DNA of 64,000 nucleotides, taken from Sphingobacterium humi (GTDB taxonomy: Bacteria > Bacteroidota > Bacteroidia > Sphingobacteriales > Sphingobacteriaceae). Shown in pieces: positions 1-8,999 of this stretch. The stretch covers positions 62,001 through 126,000 of the forward strand of contig NZ_WSQA01000005.1 in assembly GCF_009768885.1 (NCBI RefSeq), in the 5' to 3' direction. Below the pieces are notes generated by a model. That model was not told the DNA's origin and did no database searches. It saw only the letters and a program-made list of their open reading frames with translations. Within the stretch, counting starts at the first letter, position 1. The number at the start of each line of letters is the position of its first letter. The translations under genes were made by a program, and so were the position numbers.

Positions 1-558
1 CAGTAGCATAAATTGCGACATGGCTTTTAACATATTGATGCTGGTGATTTCTTTGCTACCAAACGCTTTTTGAAAGAGGTTCTGGTATTCCGGAGAATTG
101 TTGAGTTTTTTCAGCACATTCGGAAACTTCTCATCCATCTCTACTTCGTTTTCAATAGGGGCAACAGGAAAGAGGTCTAAATGGATAACACCACCATCCC
201 AAAAGAAGGTTTCATTCCAGGCCAGGTTCATGAGTGGCATGCTGTTTCGGATGCCCAATCGATCGTCGATGCCATGACTTACATCATGCCCATGATGGGT
301 AAAGGCATGGCCGGAGATGTGGCAGCTTCCACAGGAGATGGTATTATCGCGGGAAAGAAGCGGGTCGTAAAACAGCTTTTTGCCGAGTTCAAATTTTTCT
401 TTCGTAATGGGGTTGCTGGCTAATTTATACAGCGGCTCAGGGAAGTGAGCCGGTTGCACAAAAGCAAGCAATTGTTCCTCAATAAGGTCATCCGCCTTTC
501 TACAGGCGATGACCGTTAGCAGAATAACCCCCAATACGAGGAGGGCTTTTCTATTCAT
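1..558 (-). CDS. MbnH-like di-heme cytochrome c peroxidase family lipoprotein (3' end cut by window)
   Basis: Only the first 186 codons are present; the gene runs off the left edge. The N-terminus is hydrophobic and ends in a lipobox-like TVIAC (Cys19), so it is probably a periplasm-facing lipoprotein. A haem c site CGSCH lies at residues 76-80, followed by GHAF and a RNSMPLMN stretch typical of the CcpA/MauG/MbnH peroxidase fold. Its ATG lies inside the last codons of the MbnP-like gene (8-base overlap), which points to coupled translation. In characterised MbnP/MbnH pairs the di-haem enzyme oxidises a Trp of the partner to kynurenine; the same role here is inferred from pairing. The second haem site is outside the window. 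Confidence 0.85.
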   Translation of the reverse strand, partial: MNRKALLVLGVILLTVIACRKADDLIEEQLLAFVQPAHFPEPLYKLASNPITKEKFELGKKLFYDPLLSRDNTISCGSCHISGHAFTHHGHDVSHGIDDRLGIRNSMPLMNLAWNETFFWDGGVIHLDLFPVAPIENEVEMDEKFPNVLKKLNNSPEYQNLFQKAFGSKEITSINMLKAMSQFMLL

Positions 559-1363
559 TGCTTAATTTTTGGAAATTATGGGTATGGTCATGTCTAAACA
601 TGCCGGCATAGTTATCTGCGATTAAATCATTCGGGCCGCCAACCATAACGGTGCTATTTGTGGCGATACTGATTTTATTAGGGCCATCAAATACTTTTCC
701 TAAGTCGACCATTAAATGGATATCCGAACTTAGGTTTTCTTTTACTTCGGCAGCACCAGCAGCCGTCAGGTCGACTTGAATAACTTTTACGTTATCTTTA
801 GTTGGGGTTTTGTCGCCCCCGAATAGGCCAATATGGTATCTGAATTTTTTATCCTTAGCGGTAGATACCGGGGAATTACCTTCCATTTTAAAGAAAATAT
901 AACCGGTATTCCAGCCCCAATACATATCATTGGCGCTGATATCTAAAATCCCGGTGCGCTCTTCTAGCGGTAGGATGTTGGTTTCCTTATCCAATCCTAG
1001 TGTAAATTCCAGTTTTTGGTATTTACCTTCAGGCACTTTTACTGTGGGGAATAAACTGGCTTGTTTGCTGGCATCTACCAAGAAATAAGCATCTTTTTTC
1101 GGTACGGTATAGATTTCACCTTTAGTATTGGTCAACTTAATATTGCTGATAAAGTATTTTAGGGTTTCGATATTAAATTGTTCGTTGCTGCCGTTGCTGT
1201 AATTATAAGAAGAAAGCACTAATGTTTTGCCACCCACAATATTATCGAATTTCAGTTTTACCTGACCTTGTTTATCGGCATTGAAGTTTGTTTCATTATC
1301 TTTTGAGCAAGAGAAAAGGGTTGCTAGCAACATAAGGCCAGCCAATGTATGTTTTAAATTCAT
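551..1363 (-). CDS. MbnP-family copper-binding lipoprotein
   Basis: A 270-residue protein with a lipoprotein signal peptide (lipobox LFSC, Cys19). The body matches the MbnP domain: an early KLKFDNIVGG strand, the ETLKYFISNIKL segment, and the conserved MYWGWNTGY motif with Trp149 and Trp151. The C-terminus is His-rich (FRHDHTHNF), as expected for a metal ligand site. In studied MbnP proteins one Trp is turned into kynurenine by the partner MbnH, allowing copper binding; which Trp is used here is not known. It overlaps the di-haem peroxidase gene by 8 bases and lies about 85 bases downstream of a small Cys-rich membrane protein, so the three may form one transcript. Confidence 0.85.
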   Translation of the reverse strand: MNLKHTLAGLMLLATLFSCSKDNETNFNADKQGQVKLKFDNIVGGKTLVLSSYNYSNGSNEQFNIETLKYFISNIKLTNTKGEIYTVPKKDAYFLVDASKQASLFPTVKVPEGKYQKLEFTLGLDKETNILPLEERTGILDISANDMYWGWNTGYIFFKMEGNSPVSTAKDKKFRYHIGLFGGDKTPTKDNVKVIQVDLTAAGAAEVKENLSSDIHLMVDLGKVFDGPNKISIATNSTVMVGGPNDLIADNYAGMFRHDHTHNFQKLSNE

Positions 1364-1449
1364 GGTTTTACGTTTAACGAGTATTAAATAAAATAAATAG
1401 GGTGGCTTGCCGTGGTTTACGGAAGCATCAAATAGTTTAGAATAATGAG

Positions 1450-1818
1450 TTAAACGAGGGGTGGGTGGAAGAGCGAGCCAATATGATCCTTAGGATTTAA
1501 GGAACTTTGGTATAGGGGATAATCTTGCGGTAACAAGATAACTGTTTGTGGGTTTTCAAAACAAAACTCCACAGCATCTACCGTTGATGCTTCATGAAAA
1601 TGAACTTTGAAATTCTGTTGTTCCTTCTCCTGCTGGTCTTTTAGTTTTTGCATTAAATAACATTGACCATGACAGCTGTTGTTTTCCATATTCCGCTGAA
1701 TACAGAGATACTTTTCAATATAATTTTGATTGTAATAGAAGGAGGCGGAAATCAATAAGGTCATGTTGCTTTGTAAAAGCATGATAGGAATCATGATATA
1801 GAGCAAAAACCTGTTCAT
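1450..1818 (-). CDS. Small membrane-anchored protein with a CHGQC motif, unknown function
   Basis: This 122-residue protein has an N-terminal hydrophobic segment (about residues 4-26), then Cys39 and a compact SCHGQC motif (Cys49, His50, Cys53) followed by a charged helix. The rest is probably periplasmic. I chose the ATG at 1818 because an AGGG run lies just before it; an upstream TTG at 1830 is possible. Proteins of this kind, with one transmembrane segment and a C..CxGxC motif, recur near metal or TonB genes in Bacteroidota, but I cannot name the function. Its place directly before an MbnP/MbnH pair suggests copper or another metal; this is inference. Confidence 0.7.
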   Translation of the reverse strand: MNRFLLYIMIPIMLLQSNMTLLISASFYYNQNYIEKYLCIQRNMENNSCHGQCYLMQKLKDQQEKEQQNFKVHFHEASTVDAVEFCFENPQTVILLPQDYPLYQSSLNPKDHIGSLFHPPLV

Positions 1819-1917
1819 TATGCCCTGCAAATCTATAAATAAAGTTCGTAAGTAAAAATTTTACATTGAATTAATTTACTATAATGAAACGAACGTAATT
1901 GTGATAAATAGTTTTTG

Positions 1918-1925
1918 TACTTTTG
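1918..1925 (+). promoter_or_regulatory. -7 box TACTTTTG before the exonuclease gene
   Basis: TACTTTTG fits the Bacteroidota -7 consensus TAnnTTTG and lies 32 bases before the ATG at 1958. It lies downstream of a possible ATG at 1901, so it argues for the later start. Confidence 0.5.
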
Positions 1926-1957
1926 TAAAGTTTGCAAAATACGTAAAGCGAAAAGAC

Positions 1958-2890
1958 ATGGAATTGAACTTACAGCGCCCGTTGGCCTTTTTTGATTTAG
2001 AAACAACGGGAGTAAATGTTTCTTTGGATAAGATTGTAGAGATTGCTATCCTGAAGGTGTTACCAGGAGGTAAGGAGGAGAGTTTAACGTTTCGGATCAA
2101 TCCGGAAATGCCAATTCCTGCGGAGTCATCTTTTTTTCATGGCATCTATGATGCCGATGTGAAGGATCTCCCGCCATTTCGGGAACGAGCAGAGGAAATT
2201 GCTGCTTTTATTGCCGATGCAGATTTAGCAGGGTATAACTCGAATAAGTTCGATGTGCCGATGCTGATGGAGGAGTTTTTACGTGCAGGCGTTGATTTTA
2301 CCTTAGAAGGTAGAGCCTTTGTGGATGTGCAGAATATATTCCACCAGATGGAACAGCGTACTTTAAAAGCGGCTTACCGTTTCTATTGCAATCAGAATTT
2401 AGATAATGCCCATAATGCGGAAGCCGATGTGCGTGCCACTTATGAAGTGTTAAAAGCGCAGTTGGCGAAGTATGAAGGTGCGCAGTTTGAAGATAAATTA
2501 GGGGTGGTTAGTACCCCTGTTGTTAACGACGTGCAGGCCTTACATGCATTTACGAATTTGAGTAAACCGGTTGATTTTGCGGGGCGCATTGTTTACGATG
2601 AGGATGGCGACCCGGCGATTAATTTCGGAAAGCATAAAGGCAAGAAGGTGACCGATGTTTTTGATGTGGAGCCTAGCTATTATGCTTGGATGCAAAACGG
2701 AGATTTCCCTTTGTATACCAAGAAGGTGTTGGAATTGCTTTGGAATACGCATAGAAATGCGAAAAAACAAGCGAAACCAGCTGCTACGGTGGAGCATAAG
2801 CCGCAGCCAAAGCCTGCAAAAGCGGCAGAACCGGCCAAGCCGATTACTTCAGACATGTTGATGCAATTGCAAGGAAAGTTTAAAAAATAG
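1958..2890 (+). CDS. DnaQ-family 3'-5' exonuclease with ExoX-like C-terminal domain
   Basis: A 310-residue DEDDh exonuclease. ExoI is FDLETTG (Asp13, Glu15), ExoII is the GYNSNKFD stretch, and ExoIII is HNAEAD near residue 160. After a linker comes an ExoX-like C-terminal module (INFGKHKGKKV ... YYAWM ... FP), then a Lys/Pro/Ala-rich tail ending in MLMQLQGKFKK. It would remove 3' nucleotides in repair or as a proofreading-like enzyme, but it is not fused to a polymerase. The ATG at 1958 begins just before the catalytic core; an upstream in-frame ATG at 1901 would add 19 residues lying over the -7 box. trxB follows after 18 bases and may be cotranscribed. Confidence 0.88.
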   Translation: MELNLQRPLAFFDLETTGVNVSLDKIVEIAILKVLPGGKEESLTFRINPEMPIPAESSFFHGIYDADVKDLPPFRERAEEIAAFIADADLAGYNSNKFDVPMLMEEFLRAGVDFTLEGRAFVDVQNIFHQMEQRTLKAAYRFYCNQNLDNAHNAEADVRATYEVLKAQLAKYEGAQFEDKLGVVSTPVVNDVQALHAFTNLSKPVDFAGRIVYDEDGDPAINFGKHKGKKVTDVFDVEPSYYAWMQNGDFPLYTKKVLELLWNTHRNAKKQAKPAATVEHKPQPKPAKAAEPAKPITSDMLMQLQGKFKK

Positions 2891-2908
2891 AGGATATAAA
2901 TATAGATT

Positions 2909-3877
2909 ATGAATAACACAGTACAAGAAACAGAACACGTATCATGCTTGATTATCGGTTCAGGACCTGCAGGGTATACCGCGGCGATTTATGCGGCTCG
3001 TGCAGACTTGAAACCCGTGGTTTACACGGGATTGGTTCCAGGAGGTCAGTTGACCCAAACCACCGAAGTAGATAACTTCCCAGGCTATCCAAAAGGAATT
3101 ACAGGGCCAATTATGATGGAAGATCTGCGCGCGCAAGCGGAACGCTTTGGTACAGATGTTCGATTTGGTTATGCCACTAAAGTAGATTTTTCTAGAGATG
3201 GGGGTGTGCATACCGTAGAGATTGATGGCACTAAGACCTTAACGGCAGATTCGGTAATTATTGCGACCGGTGCTACGGCAAAATGGTTAGGCTTGGAGTC
3301 GGAGCAAAAATACAATGGCTTTGGTGTTTCTGCCTGTGCCGTTTGTGATGGCTTTTTCTTCAAAGGACAAGATGTAGCTATCGTTGGTGCTGGCGATACA
3401 GCAGCGGAAGAGGCTACTTACCTGGCTAAATTATGTAGAAAAGTATATATGTTAGTGCGTAGAGACGAGTTCCGTGCGTCAAAAGCCATGGTTCACCGTG
3501 TTATGAATACGCCAAACATCGAGGTATTGTTTAACTCGGAAGCGGAGGAGATTGTAGGTGACGGACAGGTGGTAACCGGCATCCGTGTGATCAATAACCA
3601 AACGCAAGAGACAACGCATTTAGATATTACCGGTTTCTTCGTCGCTATCGGTCATAAACCAAATACGGAATTGTTCCAAGGTGTATTGGATATGGATGAA
3701 ACAGGCTATTTAATTACAAAAGCAGATAGTACAGCGACCAATATCCCTGGTGTTTTTGCTTGTGGTGATGTACAAGACCATGTGTACCGCCAAGCGATTA
3801 CAGCTGCCGGAACAGGTTGTATGGCTGCTTTAGAAGCAGAACGTTACTTAGTAGCTAGAGAAGATATCGTAGTATAA
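2909..3877 (+). CDS. trxB: Thioredoxin-disulfide reductase
   Basis: A 322-residue flavoprotein of normal TrxB length. The FAD-binding GSGPAG lies at residues 17-22, the redox-active CAVC at 143-146, the NADPH-binding IVGAGDTAAEEA follows, and the C-terminal FACGDV closes the FAD site. It transfers electrons from NADPH to thioredoxin in the cytoplasm. It lies 18 bases after the exonuclease gene and is followed by a clear terminator hairpin. Confidence 0.96.
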   Translation: MNNTVQETEHVSCLIIGSGPAGYTAAIYAARADLKPVVYTGLVPGGQLTQTTEVDNFPGYPKGITGPIMMEDLRAQAERFGTDVRFGYATKVDFSRDGGVHTVEIDGTKTLTADSVIIATGATAKWLGLESEQKYNGFGVSACAVCDGFFFKGQDVAIVGAGDTAAEEATYLAKLCRKVYMLVRRDEFRASKAMVHRVMNTPNIEVLFNSEAEEIVGDGQVVTGIRVINNQTQETTHLDITGFFVAIGHKPNTELFQGVLDMDETGYLITKADSTATNIPGVFACGDVQDHVYRQAITAAGTGCMAALEAERYLVAREDIVV

Positions 3878-3900
3878 GCGACAAGAAAATAACTAATAAA

Positions 3901-3936
3901 AAACCTTCTGCATTTGTTGTAGGAGGTTTTTTTTTG
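3901..3936 (+). terminator. Rho-independent terminator after trxB
   Basis: The arm AAACCTTCTGC (3901-3911) pairs with GTAGGAGGTTT, with two G-U pairs, followed by an unbroken T run. Confidence 0.8.
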
Positions 3937-3960
3937 TGCTTTGCTGCAAGCTTCTAAAAG

Positions 3961-3994
3961 AATAAAGGGACCAACTCACATCAGCCCCTTTATT
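3961..3994 (-). terminator. Hairpin between convergent genes, probable terminator for the HAD gene
   Basis: AATAAAGGG (3961-3969) and CCCTTTATT (3986-3994) are perfect 9-base arms about 100 bases past the end of the leftward HAD gene. A second perfect palindrome, ATACCTAT-AA-ATAGGTAT, lies at 4071-4088 and is followed on the + strand by a T run. Confidence 0.5.
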
Positions 3995-4099
3995 TTCAGT
4001 AAAAGTAATCCAAACGATAGACAAGGCTATGCTGGAATAGCAAATTTACTTTTTAGTCGGTTACTTTTTTATACCTATAAATAGGTATTTTTTTTAAGG

Positions 4100-4888
4100 C
4101 TAAATGATATTGAAATGTTTTAAGGCATTCCATATTCCGTCGTTGTCTACATCATCGGTGGTATGGTTGGCAATGGCTTTCACTTCAGGATTCGCATTGC
4201 CCATGGCGATGCCTAGCTGCACGTGTGCTAGCATACTGATGTCGTTGCCACCATCGCCAAAGGCCATGGTATGGCTGATATCGATGTTGAAATGCTTACA
4301 GAAGATATCGACCCCTACCTTTTTGCTTAATCCTTTGGGGTTAACATCGGCAAAGAGGGGCGTCCAGCGGGAAGCAAGGGAATTCGGCATGACGGTATTC
4401 ATAAATTCTTCTTCTTCCTCGGGGCCTAAGAAGATATTGGTTTGCAAAATACTGCTGGTATCTACGGCCTCAATATCCACTAAAGGTGGAACTGGTAGGT
4501 TTAAATGCGCATACATACCGGCAATTTCTGGCGTCACATCATGGATGGTGATTTCCTGCTCCGACATAAAGGAAAAGCTCAGGGGTTTCTCTCGAGCATA
4601 ATCTAACACCGATTGAATATCTTGGCTATCGATTGGCTGACGAAATAAGACCTCATGCGATTGGGTAAGGCAATAGCCTCCATTGAAGGTGATATAGCCA
4701 TCGAAGTCTAAAAACTTAATATGATCGATGCTGTTGATGGAGCGTCCGGTGGAAAGAATGGTTTTGATGCCCTTGCTTTGTAAACAGCGGATGGCTTCAA
4801 CAGTAGATTCAGGAACACGGTGGGTTTTAAAGCTTAATAGTGTACCGTCGATATCAAAGAAAACGGCTTTAACAAGTGGATTCTGCAT
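4100..4888 (-). CDS. Cof-type HAD-superfamily phosphatase
   Basis: A 262-residue protein with HAD motif I FFDIDGT close to the N-terminus, motif II STGRS, and motif IV FGDGGNDISML near the C-terminus, with a C2-type cap between. This is the Cof/YbjI/YidA layout: cytoplasmic phosphatases acting on sugar phosphates, FMN, PLP and similar compounds. The substrate cannot be told from sequence. The ATG at 4888 fits the position of motif I; an upstream TTG at 4894 would add two residues. A TACCTTTG box lies only three bases before this ATG, so the transcript may have almost no leader. It is divergent from the methyltransferase gene. Confidence 0.9.
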   Translation of the reverse strand: MQNPLVKAVFFDIDGTLLSFKTHRVPESTVEAIRCLQSKGIKTILSTGRSINSIDHIKFLDFDGYITFNGGYCLTQSHEVLFRQPIDSQDIQSVLDYAREKPLSFSFMSEQEITIHDVTPEIAGMYAHLNLPVPPLVDIEAVDTSSILQTNIFLGPEEEEEFMNTVMPNSLASRWTPLFADVNPKGLSKKVGVDIFCKHFNIDISHTMAFGDGGNDISMLAHVQLGIAMGNANPEVKAIANHTTDDVDNDGIWNALKHFNII

Positions 4889-4891
4889 AGA

Positions 4892-4899
4892 CAAAGGTA
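4892..4899 (-). promoter_or_regulatory. -7 box TACCTTTG, three bases before the HAD start
   Basis: On the - strand the sequence reads TACCTTTG-TCT-ATG. If the box is used, transcription would begin at or within the start codon. Confidence 0.4.
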
Positions 4900-4931
4900 C
4901 GTTTATTGCCGCGGAATAGACAGCGTATCCT

Positions 4932-4939
4932 TATCTTTG
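4932..4939 (+). promoter_or_regulatory. -7 box TATCTTTG before the methyltransferase
   Basis: TATCTTTG ends 16 bases before the ATG at 4956. A TTG at 4906-4908 could be the -33 element. Confidence 0.5.
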
Positions 4940-4955
4940 TTAAAAAATAGGAATC

Positions 4956-6146
4956 ATGGGTTTATACCAACAATTTATCGAACAGTTAAAAGGAAGCCTC
5001 AAGGATAAAACCCTTGTAAAGCTATCGCTGGGGAATTATAAAGGCCAGGAAGAAGGCTTAAAAAACTTGTATGTGAAATTGGTGGAAATAAAAAGGGAGA
5101 TTAAGTTGTCCTTTGTATACCGGTATCAAACGCGTGATATCACGAAGAATTATAGTTTAAGAGATGGTTTTGATGTGCTGGTAGAGTCTGTTCATTACAA
5201 GGGGTTTAGATCGGTTACTCTGCGTACGCTGCATGAAAGTTTGGAAATGCAGATGAACAAAAAAGGCGAGTGGATGGGGAAGGTAGTGAAGGCGGAGCAA
5301 GCGACGGAAATTCAACTTTCACATGATAAAAAGAAGGAACGTAAAATTGCAGATACCCAACAATCTTATTTACAAGATCTGCGCTTAACGGATGAAAAAG
5401 GGCAAGTGTTTAAGAATGCGCAAGATAAGTGGAAACAGATCAATCATTATATTGAGATTTTGAGTACTCCCTTATCGGCATTGCCTGCTGATAAGCCTTT
5501 GCAAATTGTTGATATGGGCGCCGGCAAAGGGTATTTAACCTTTGCGCTCTACGATTATTTAACCCATAAGCTGCAACGGGATGTGCAGGTGCATGGGGTT
5601 GAGTTCCGAAAAGATTTGGTGGACCTGTGTAATCAAATTGCCGAGCGTGCTCATTTTGACAAGCTTCGTTTTGAAGAGGGCACCATTGAGGATTATGTGC
5701 CTCAGGAAAAAATAGATGTCCTAATTGCTTTGCATGCCTGTGATACAGCAACAGATGATGCAATTTATCAAGGGATTCAACAGGAGGCCGAATTAATTGT
5801 GGTAGCGCCGTGTTGCCATAAGCAAGTGCGCCGCGAATTGGAACAGCATAAAGCACCTAATCAGCTTCAGTTTATGACCCAGTATGGAATCTTCCTGGAG
5901 CGGCATGCGGAAATGTTGACCGATAGCATACGTGCCTTAATTCTGAACTACTATGGCTATGAAACCAAAGTAATGCAGTTTATTTCCGATCAGCATACCC
6001 CTAAGAATGTGATGATAGTAGCCAGTAAGAAAGTTGTAAATCAGGGGCAGCAGGAGCTTATTTTGAGCCAATTGCAGGAGCTGAAGCGCTACTTTGGCCT
6101 AGGCTATCAGCACTTGGAGCGTTTATGTGGTCTGGAGAATGCCTAA
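4956..6146 (+). CDS. Class I SAM-dependent methyltransferase (Methyltransf_32-like)
   Basis: A 396-residue protein. The first ~160 residues lack known motifs and are rich in Lys and Glu. The C-terminal half has a SAM-binding motif VDMGAGKGYLTFALYDYL, an acidic post-motif HGVEFRKDL, then LIALHACDTATDD and VVAPCCHKQVRREL, the HACD...PCCH pattern of the Methyltransf_32 family (related to eukaryotic METTL25/TRMT13-type proteins). The substrate is unknown; an RNA target is plausible from the family but is inference. It has its own -7 box, is divergent from the HAD gene, and lies about 75 bases before pheT. Confidence 0.82.
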   Translation: MGLYQQFIEQLKGSLKDKTLVKLSLGNYKGQEEGLKNLYVKLVEIKREIKLSFVYRYQTRDITKNYSLRDGFDVLVESVHYKGFRSVTLRTLHESLEMQMNKKGEWMGKVVKAEQATEIQLSHDKKKERKIADTQQSYLQDLRLTDEKGQVFKNAQDKWKQINHYIEILSTPLSALPADKPLQIVDMGAGKGYLTFALYDYLTHKLQRDVQVHGVEFRKDLVDLCNQIAERAHFDKLRFEEGTIEDYVPQEKIDVLIALHACDTATDDAIYQGIQQEAELIVVAPCCHKQVRRELEQHKAPNQLQFMTQYGIFLERHAEMLTDSIRALILNYYGYETKVMQFISDQHTPKNVMIVASKKVVNQGQQELILSQLQELKRYFGLGYQHLERLCGLENA

Positions 6147-6193
6147 TGGCTGGATTTTGTCGGTAATCATACCTTCATTTCGGCGCAAAGTTC

Positions 6194-6201
6194 TATCTTT
6201 G
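6194..6201 (+). promoter_or_regulatory. -7 box TATCTTTG before pheT
   Basis: TATCTTTG lies 20 bases before the pheT ATG at 6222. Confidence 0.5.
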
Positions 6202-6221
6202 TGTTTTGAAAAAACGATACC

Positions 6222-8615
6222 ATGAGAATTTCATATAATTGGTTAAAAAACTTTATTACCCTAGATAAAACCCCGGAAGAGCTTTCATTGATTTTAACGG
6301 ATATCGGCCTGGAGGTGGAGTCCTTAGAAGTGGAGCAAAGCATTCCCGGCGGTTTGGAAGGCTTGGTGGTAGGGGAAGTATTAACCTGTGAGCAACATCC
6401 GAACGCTGATAAATTAAAAGTTACAACCGTAAATATTGGCTCGGGAGAGCCTTTACATATTGTTTGTGGAGCACCCAACGTGCGCCAAGGATTGAAAGTT
6501 ATTGTTGCCCCCGTGGGCACTACTTGCCATCCGACAAACGGTGAGCCCTTTAAAATTACCAAATCTAAGATTCGTGGCGAGGTTTCTGAAGGCATGTTAT
6601 GTGGCGAGGATGAAATTGGCTTAGGCAGCTCGCACGCTGGTATTGTAGAGCTTGATGGACAGGCAGCAATCGGATCTTTAGTAAAGTCGTACTTCAATAT
6701 GGAAGACGATTACTGCTATGAAATCGGATTAACGCCAAACCGTGCTGATGCGGCTTCCCATTTAGGGGTAGCACGTGATTTAGCGGCTTATTTCCAAATT
6801 CCGGTGCATGCTGTAGATGTTGCTGATGTGGAGGCCGGAACGGTAGCAGGTACTGCTGTACAGGTGGCTGTTCCTGATGATGCGCCTCGTTATGCAGGGA
6901 TTAATATTTCAGGCATTCAGGTGGGCGAATCGCCGGAGTGGCTAAGAACAAAATTAGCGGCTATTGGGGTTCGTTCGATCAATAATATCGTCGATGTAAC
7001 AAATTATATTCTACACGATTTAGGTCAACCTTTACATGCTTTTGATACAGATAAGATTACTGGAAACCAGGTGATTGTCCGTCGTGCAAACGAAGGTGAG
7101 TTATTTGTAACTTTAGATGGCGTAGAACGTAAGTTATATGCGGATGATTTGGTTATTGCAGATGCAGAAAAACCGATGTGTATTGCCGGGGTATTTGGTG
7201 GCGCGCATTCGGGCGTAACAGAAACGACAACTTCCATTTTCTTGGAATCGGCGTATTTCAACCCGGTTACTGTTCGTAAAACATCGAAAAGACACGGTTT
7301 GAAAACCGATTCTTCCTTCCGCTTCGAGCGTGGGGTGAATCCGGATATCACCGTTATTGCCTTGAAAAAAGCAGCCAAGTTAATCGCTGAGGTTGCAGGA
7401 GGTCAGGTTTCATCTACTTTGGTAGACCTTTATCCAGCACCTATTCAACCTTTTGAATTCGCGGTTTCTTATAAAAATATTCAACGTATTATCGGAAAGG
7501 CCATTCCTGCCGAAACTATTCGCGCTATTATTGTGAACCTTGGGATTGGTATCAAGAATGAAACTGCCGAGGGTTTTGATGTAGTAGTGCCTCCGTATAA
7601 AGTGGATGTTACCCGTGAAGTGGATGTGGTGGAAGAGGTATTGCGTATTTATGGCTATAACAATATTGAACTGAATACGCAGATTAAAGCTTCTTTAAAT
7701 ACTTCTGAAAAACCAGATCGGGAAGTAGTCTTGAATCAGGTAGCCGATTTACTGATCAGCAATGGCTATCGGGAGATTCTTTCCAACTCCTTGACCAAAG
7801 CGGATTACCTGGAAGATGAAGCAACAGCGGTACGCTTGTTAAATCCATTGAGTAGTGATTTGGACTGCATGCGTCAAAACCTATTGTTCTCTTCTTTAAC
7901 GGCAGTAGCCTATAACCAGAAGCGTAAAAATGGCGACTTAAAGCTGTTTGAATTAGGTAAATCATACCATACGGCTGAAGATTGGTATGCCGAAAAGAAT
8001 TTGCTATCCTTGGCTATTGCAGGGCATAATCAGCCGGAGCAATGGAACTCAGCCCATAAGGAGGTTGATTTCTATGCCATCAAAGCTGCCGTAGATGCGA
8101 TTATTCGTCGCTTAAAGGTTGAGGGTATCCGTACGGAAGAATACACCGGTGCTTACTTTGATTACGGTTTAACTTATCGCAAAGGGGAGAAGGCCTTGGT
8201 ATCTTTTGGTGCCGTAGCGAAAGCGAATTTAAAGAAAGCGGATGTAGATGGTCCGGTTTTCTTTGCGCAATTCGATTGGGATTTGCTTTTGAAAGTGATT
8301 AAAAAGAATAAAATCACCTACAAAGAGGTGTCTAAATTCCCGGCGGTGCGTCGTGATTTGGCCCTGTTGTTAGATGAGCAAGTGAGCTTTGAGACCCTGC
8401 GTCTAATTGCTTCACGTACAGAGAAAAAACTGTTGAAGGAAGTAGGGATTTTTGATGTGTATAAGGGCGATAAACTGCCTGCAGGCAAGAAATCGTATGC
8501 CTTAAGTTTTGTGATTCAGGACGAGGAGAAAACTTTGACCGACAAACAAATTGATGGCATAATTCAAAAATTAATTACTAACTTTGAGAAAGAGGTTAAC
8601 GCTTCAGTGCGCTAA
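6222..8615 (+). CDS. pheT: Phenylalanine--tRNA ligase beta subunit
   Basis: 797 residues, the usual length for bacterial PheT. The N-terminus MRISYNWLKNFI is typical, followed by the EMAP-like tRNA-binding domain (about residues 40-150, with HPNADKLKV), the B3/4 domain, the B5 domain, the catalytic-like core, and the C-terminal anticodon-binding domain (KFPAVRRDLALLLD to the end). With PheS it charges tRNA-Phe; pheS is not in the window. The next gene follows closely, so pheT, the coiled-coil protein, zapA and perhaps the 6S-like RNA may share transcripts. Confidence 0.97.
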   Translation: MRISYNWLKNFITLDKTPEELSLILTDIGLEVESLEVEQSIPGGLEGLVVGEVLTCEQHPNADKLKVTTVNIGSGEPLHIVCGAPNVRQGLKVIVAPVGTTCHPTNGEPFKITKSKIRGEVSEGMLCGEDEIGLGSSHAGIVELDGQAAIGSLVKSYFNMEDDYCYEIGLTPNRADAASHLGVARDLAAYFQIPVHAVDVADVEAGTVAGTAVQVAVPDDAPRYAGINISGIQVGESPEWLRTKLAAIGVRSINNIVDVTNYILHDLGQPLHAFDTDKITGNQVIVRRANEGELFVTLDGVERKLYADDLVIADAEKPMCIAGVFGGAHSGVTETTTSIFLESAYFNPVTVRKTSKRHGLKTDSSFRFERGVNPDITVIALKKAAKLIAEVAGGQVSSTLVDLYPAPIQPFEFAVSYKNIQRIIGKAIPAETIRAIIVNLGIGIKNETAEGFDVVVPPYKVDVTREVDVVEEVLRIYGYNNIELNTQIKASLNTSEKPDREVVLNQVADLLISNGYREILSNSLTKADYLEDEATAVRLLNPLSSDLDCMRQNLLFSSLTAVAYNQKRKNGDLKLFELGKSYHTAEDWYAEKNLLSLAIAGHNQPEQWNSAHKEVDFYAIKAAVDAIIRRLKVEGIRTEEYTGAYFDYGLTYRKGEKALVSFGAVAKANLKKADVDGPVFFAQFDWDLLLKVIKKNKITYKEVSKFPAVRRDLALLLDEQVSFETLRLIASRTEKKLLKEVGIFDVYKGDKLPAGKKSYALSFVIQDEEKTLTDKQIDGIIQKLITNFEKEVNASVR

Positions 8616-8642
8616 ACCACATACATTAAATTGCGAAAACAT

Positions 8643-8951
8643 ATGGCGTCATTATCTTCCCAAATGAATATTATCGTTGAGAAAACGAAAAATCTCATTC
8701 AATTGTGTGAAGCCTTGCAAGAAGAAAACGACTTATTAAAGTTAGAAGCACAATCTTTGCAAGTGGCGTTTGAGACCAGCTCGGAAAAGGTTAAACAATT
8801 GGAAGAGAAAGTGAAAGCTCTAGCCGTTGCTAAAACCTTGGACGATTCCTCAGTCGATAAGGAAGCCATAAATGAAAAAATACTTGACACAAAACAAAAA
8901 ATTAACGATTTTGTGCGAGAAATAGACAAATGTATCAGTCTTTTGAAGTAG
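8643..8951 (+). CDS. Small coiled-coil protein upstream of zapA
   Basis: 102 residues, almost entirely predicted coiled coil (heptad-like LIQLCEALQEENDLLKLEAQ, then VKQLEEKVKAL) with a short loop and a second helix at the C-terminus. The ATG at 8643 is chosen; an upstream TTG at 8631 would add four residues. It lies between pheT and zapA and has the size and make-up of ZapB-like division proteins, but I see no sequence motif that proves this. A role with ZapA at the division ring is inference from position. Confidence 0.7.
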   Translation: MASLSSQMNIIVEKTKNLIQLCEALQEENDLLKLEAQSLQVAFETSSEKVKQLEEKVKALAVAKTLDDSSVDKEAINEKILDTKQKINDFVREIDKCISLLK

Positions 8952-8999
8952 GATAAGAGGGGTAGAGAAAGACTTGCTACGTTTTTAAGCTCAAGAAAA

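Noticed and set aside
181..423. 80-residue rightward open frame
   Set aside because: It is on the opposite strand of the MbnH-like gene, whose CGSCH motif reads leftward here; it has no promoter or family match.
1901..1957. Upstream start for the exonuclease
   Set aside because: The extra 19 residues lie over the TACTTTTG promoter box and before the conserved core.
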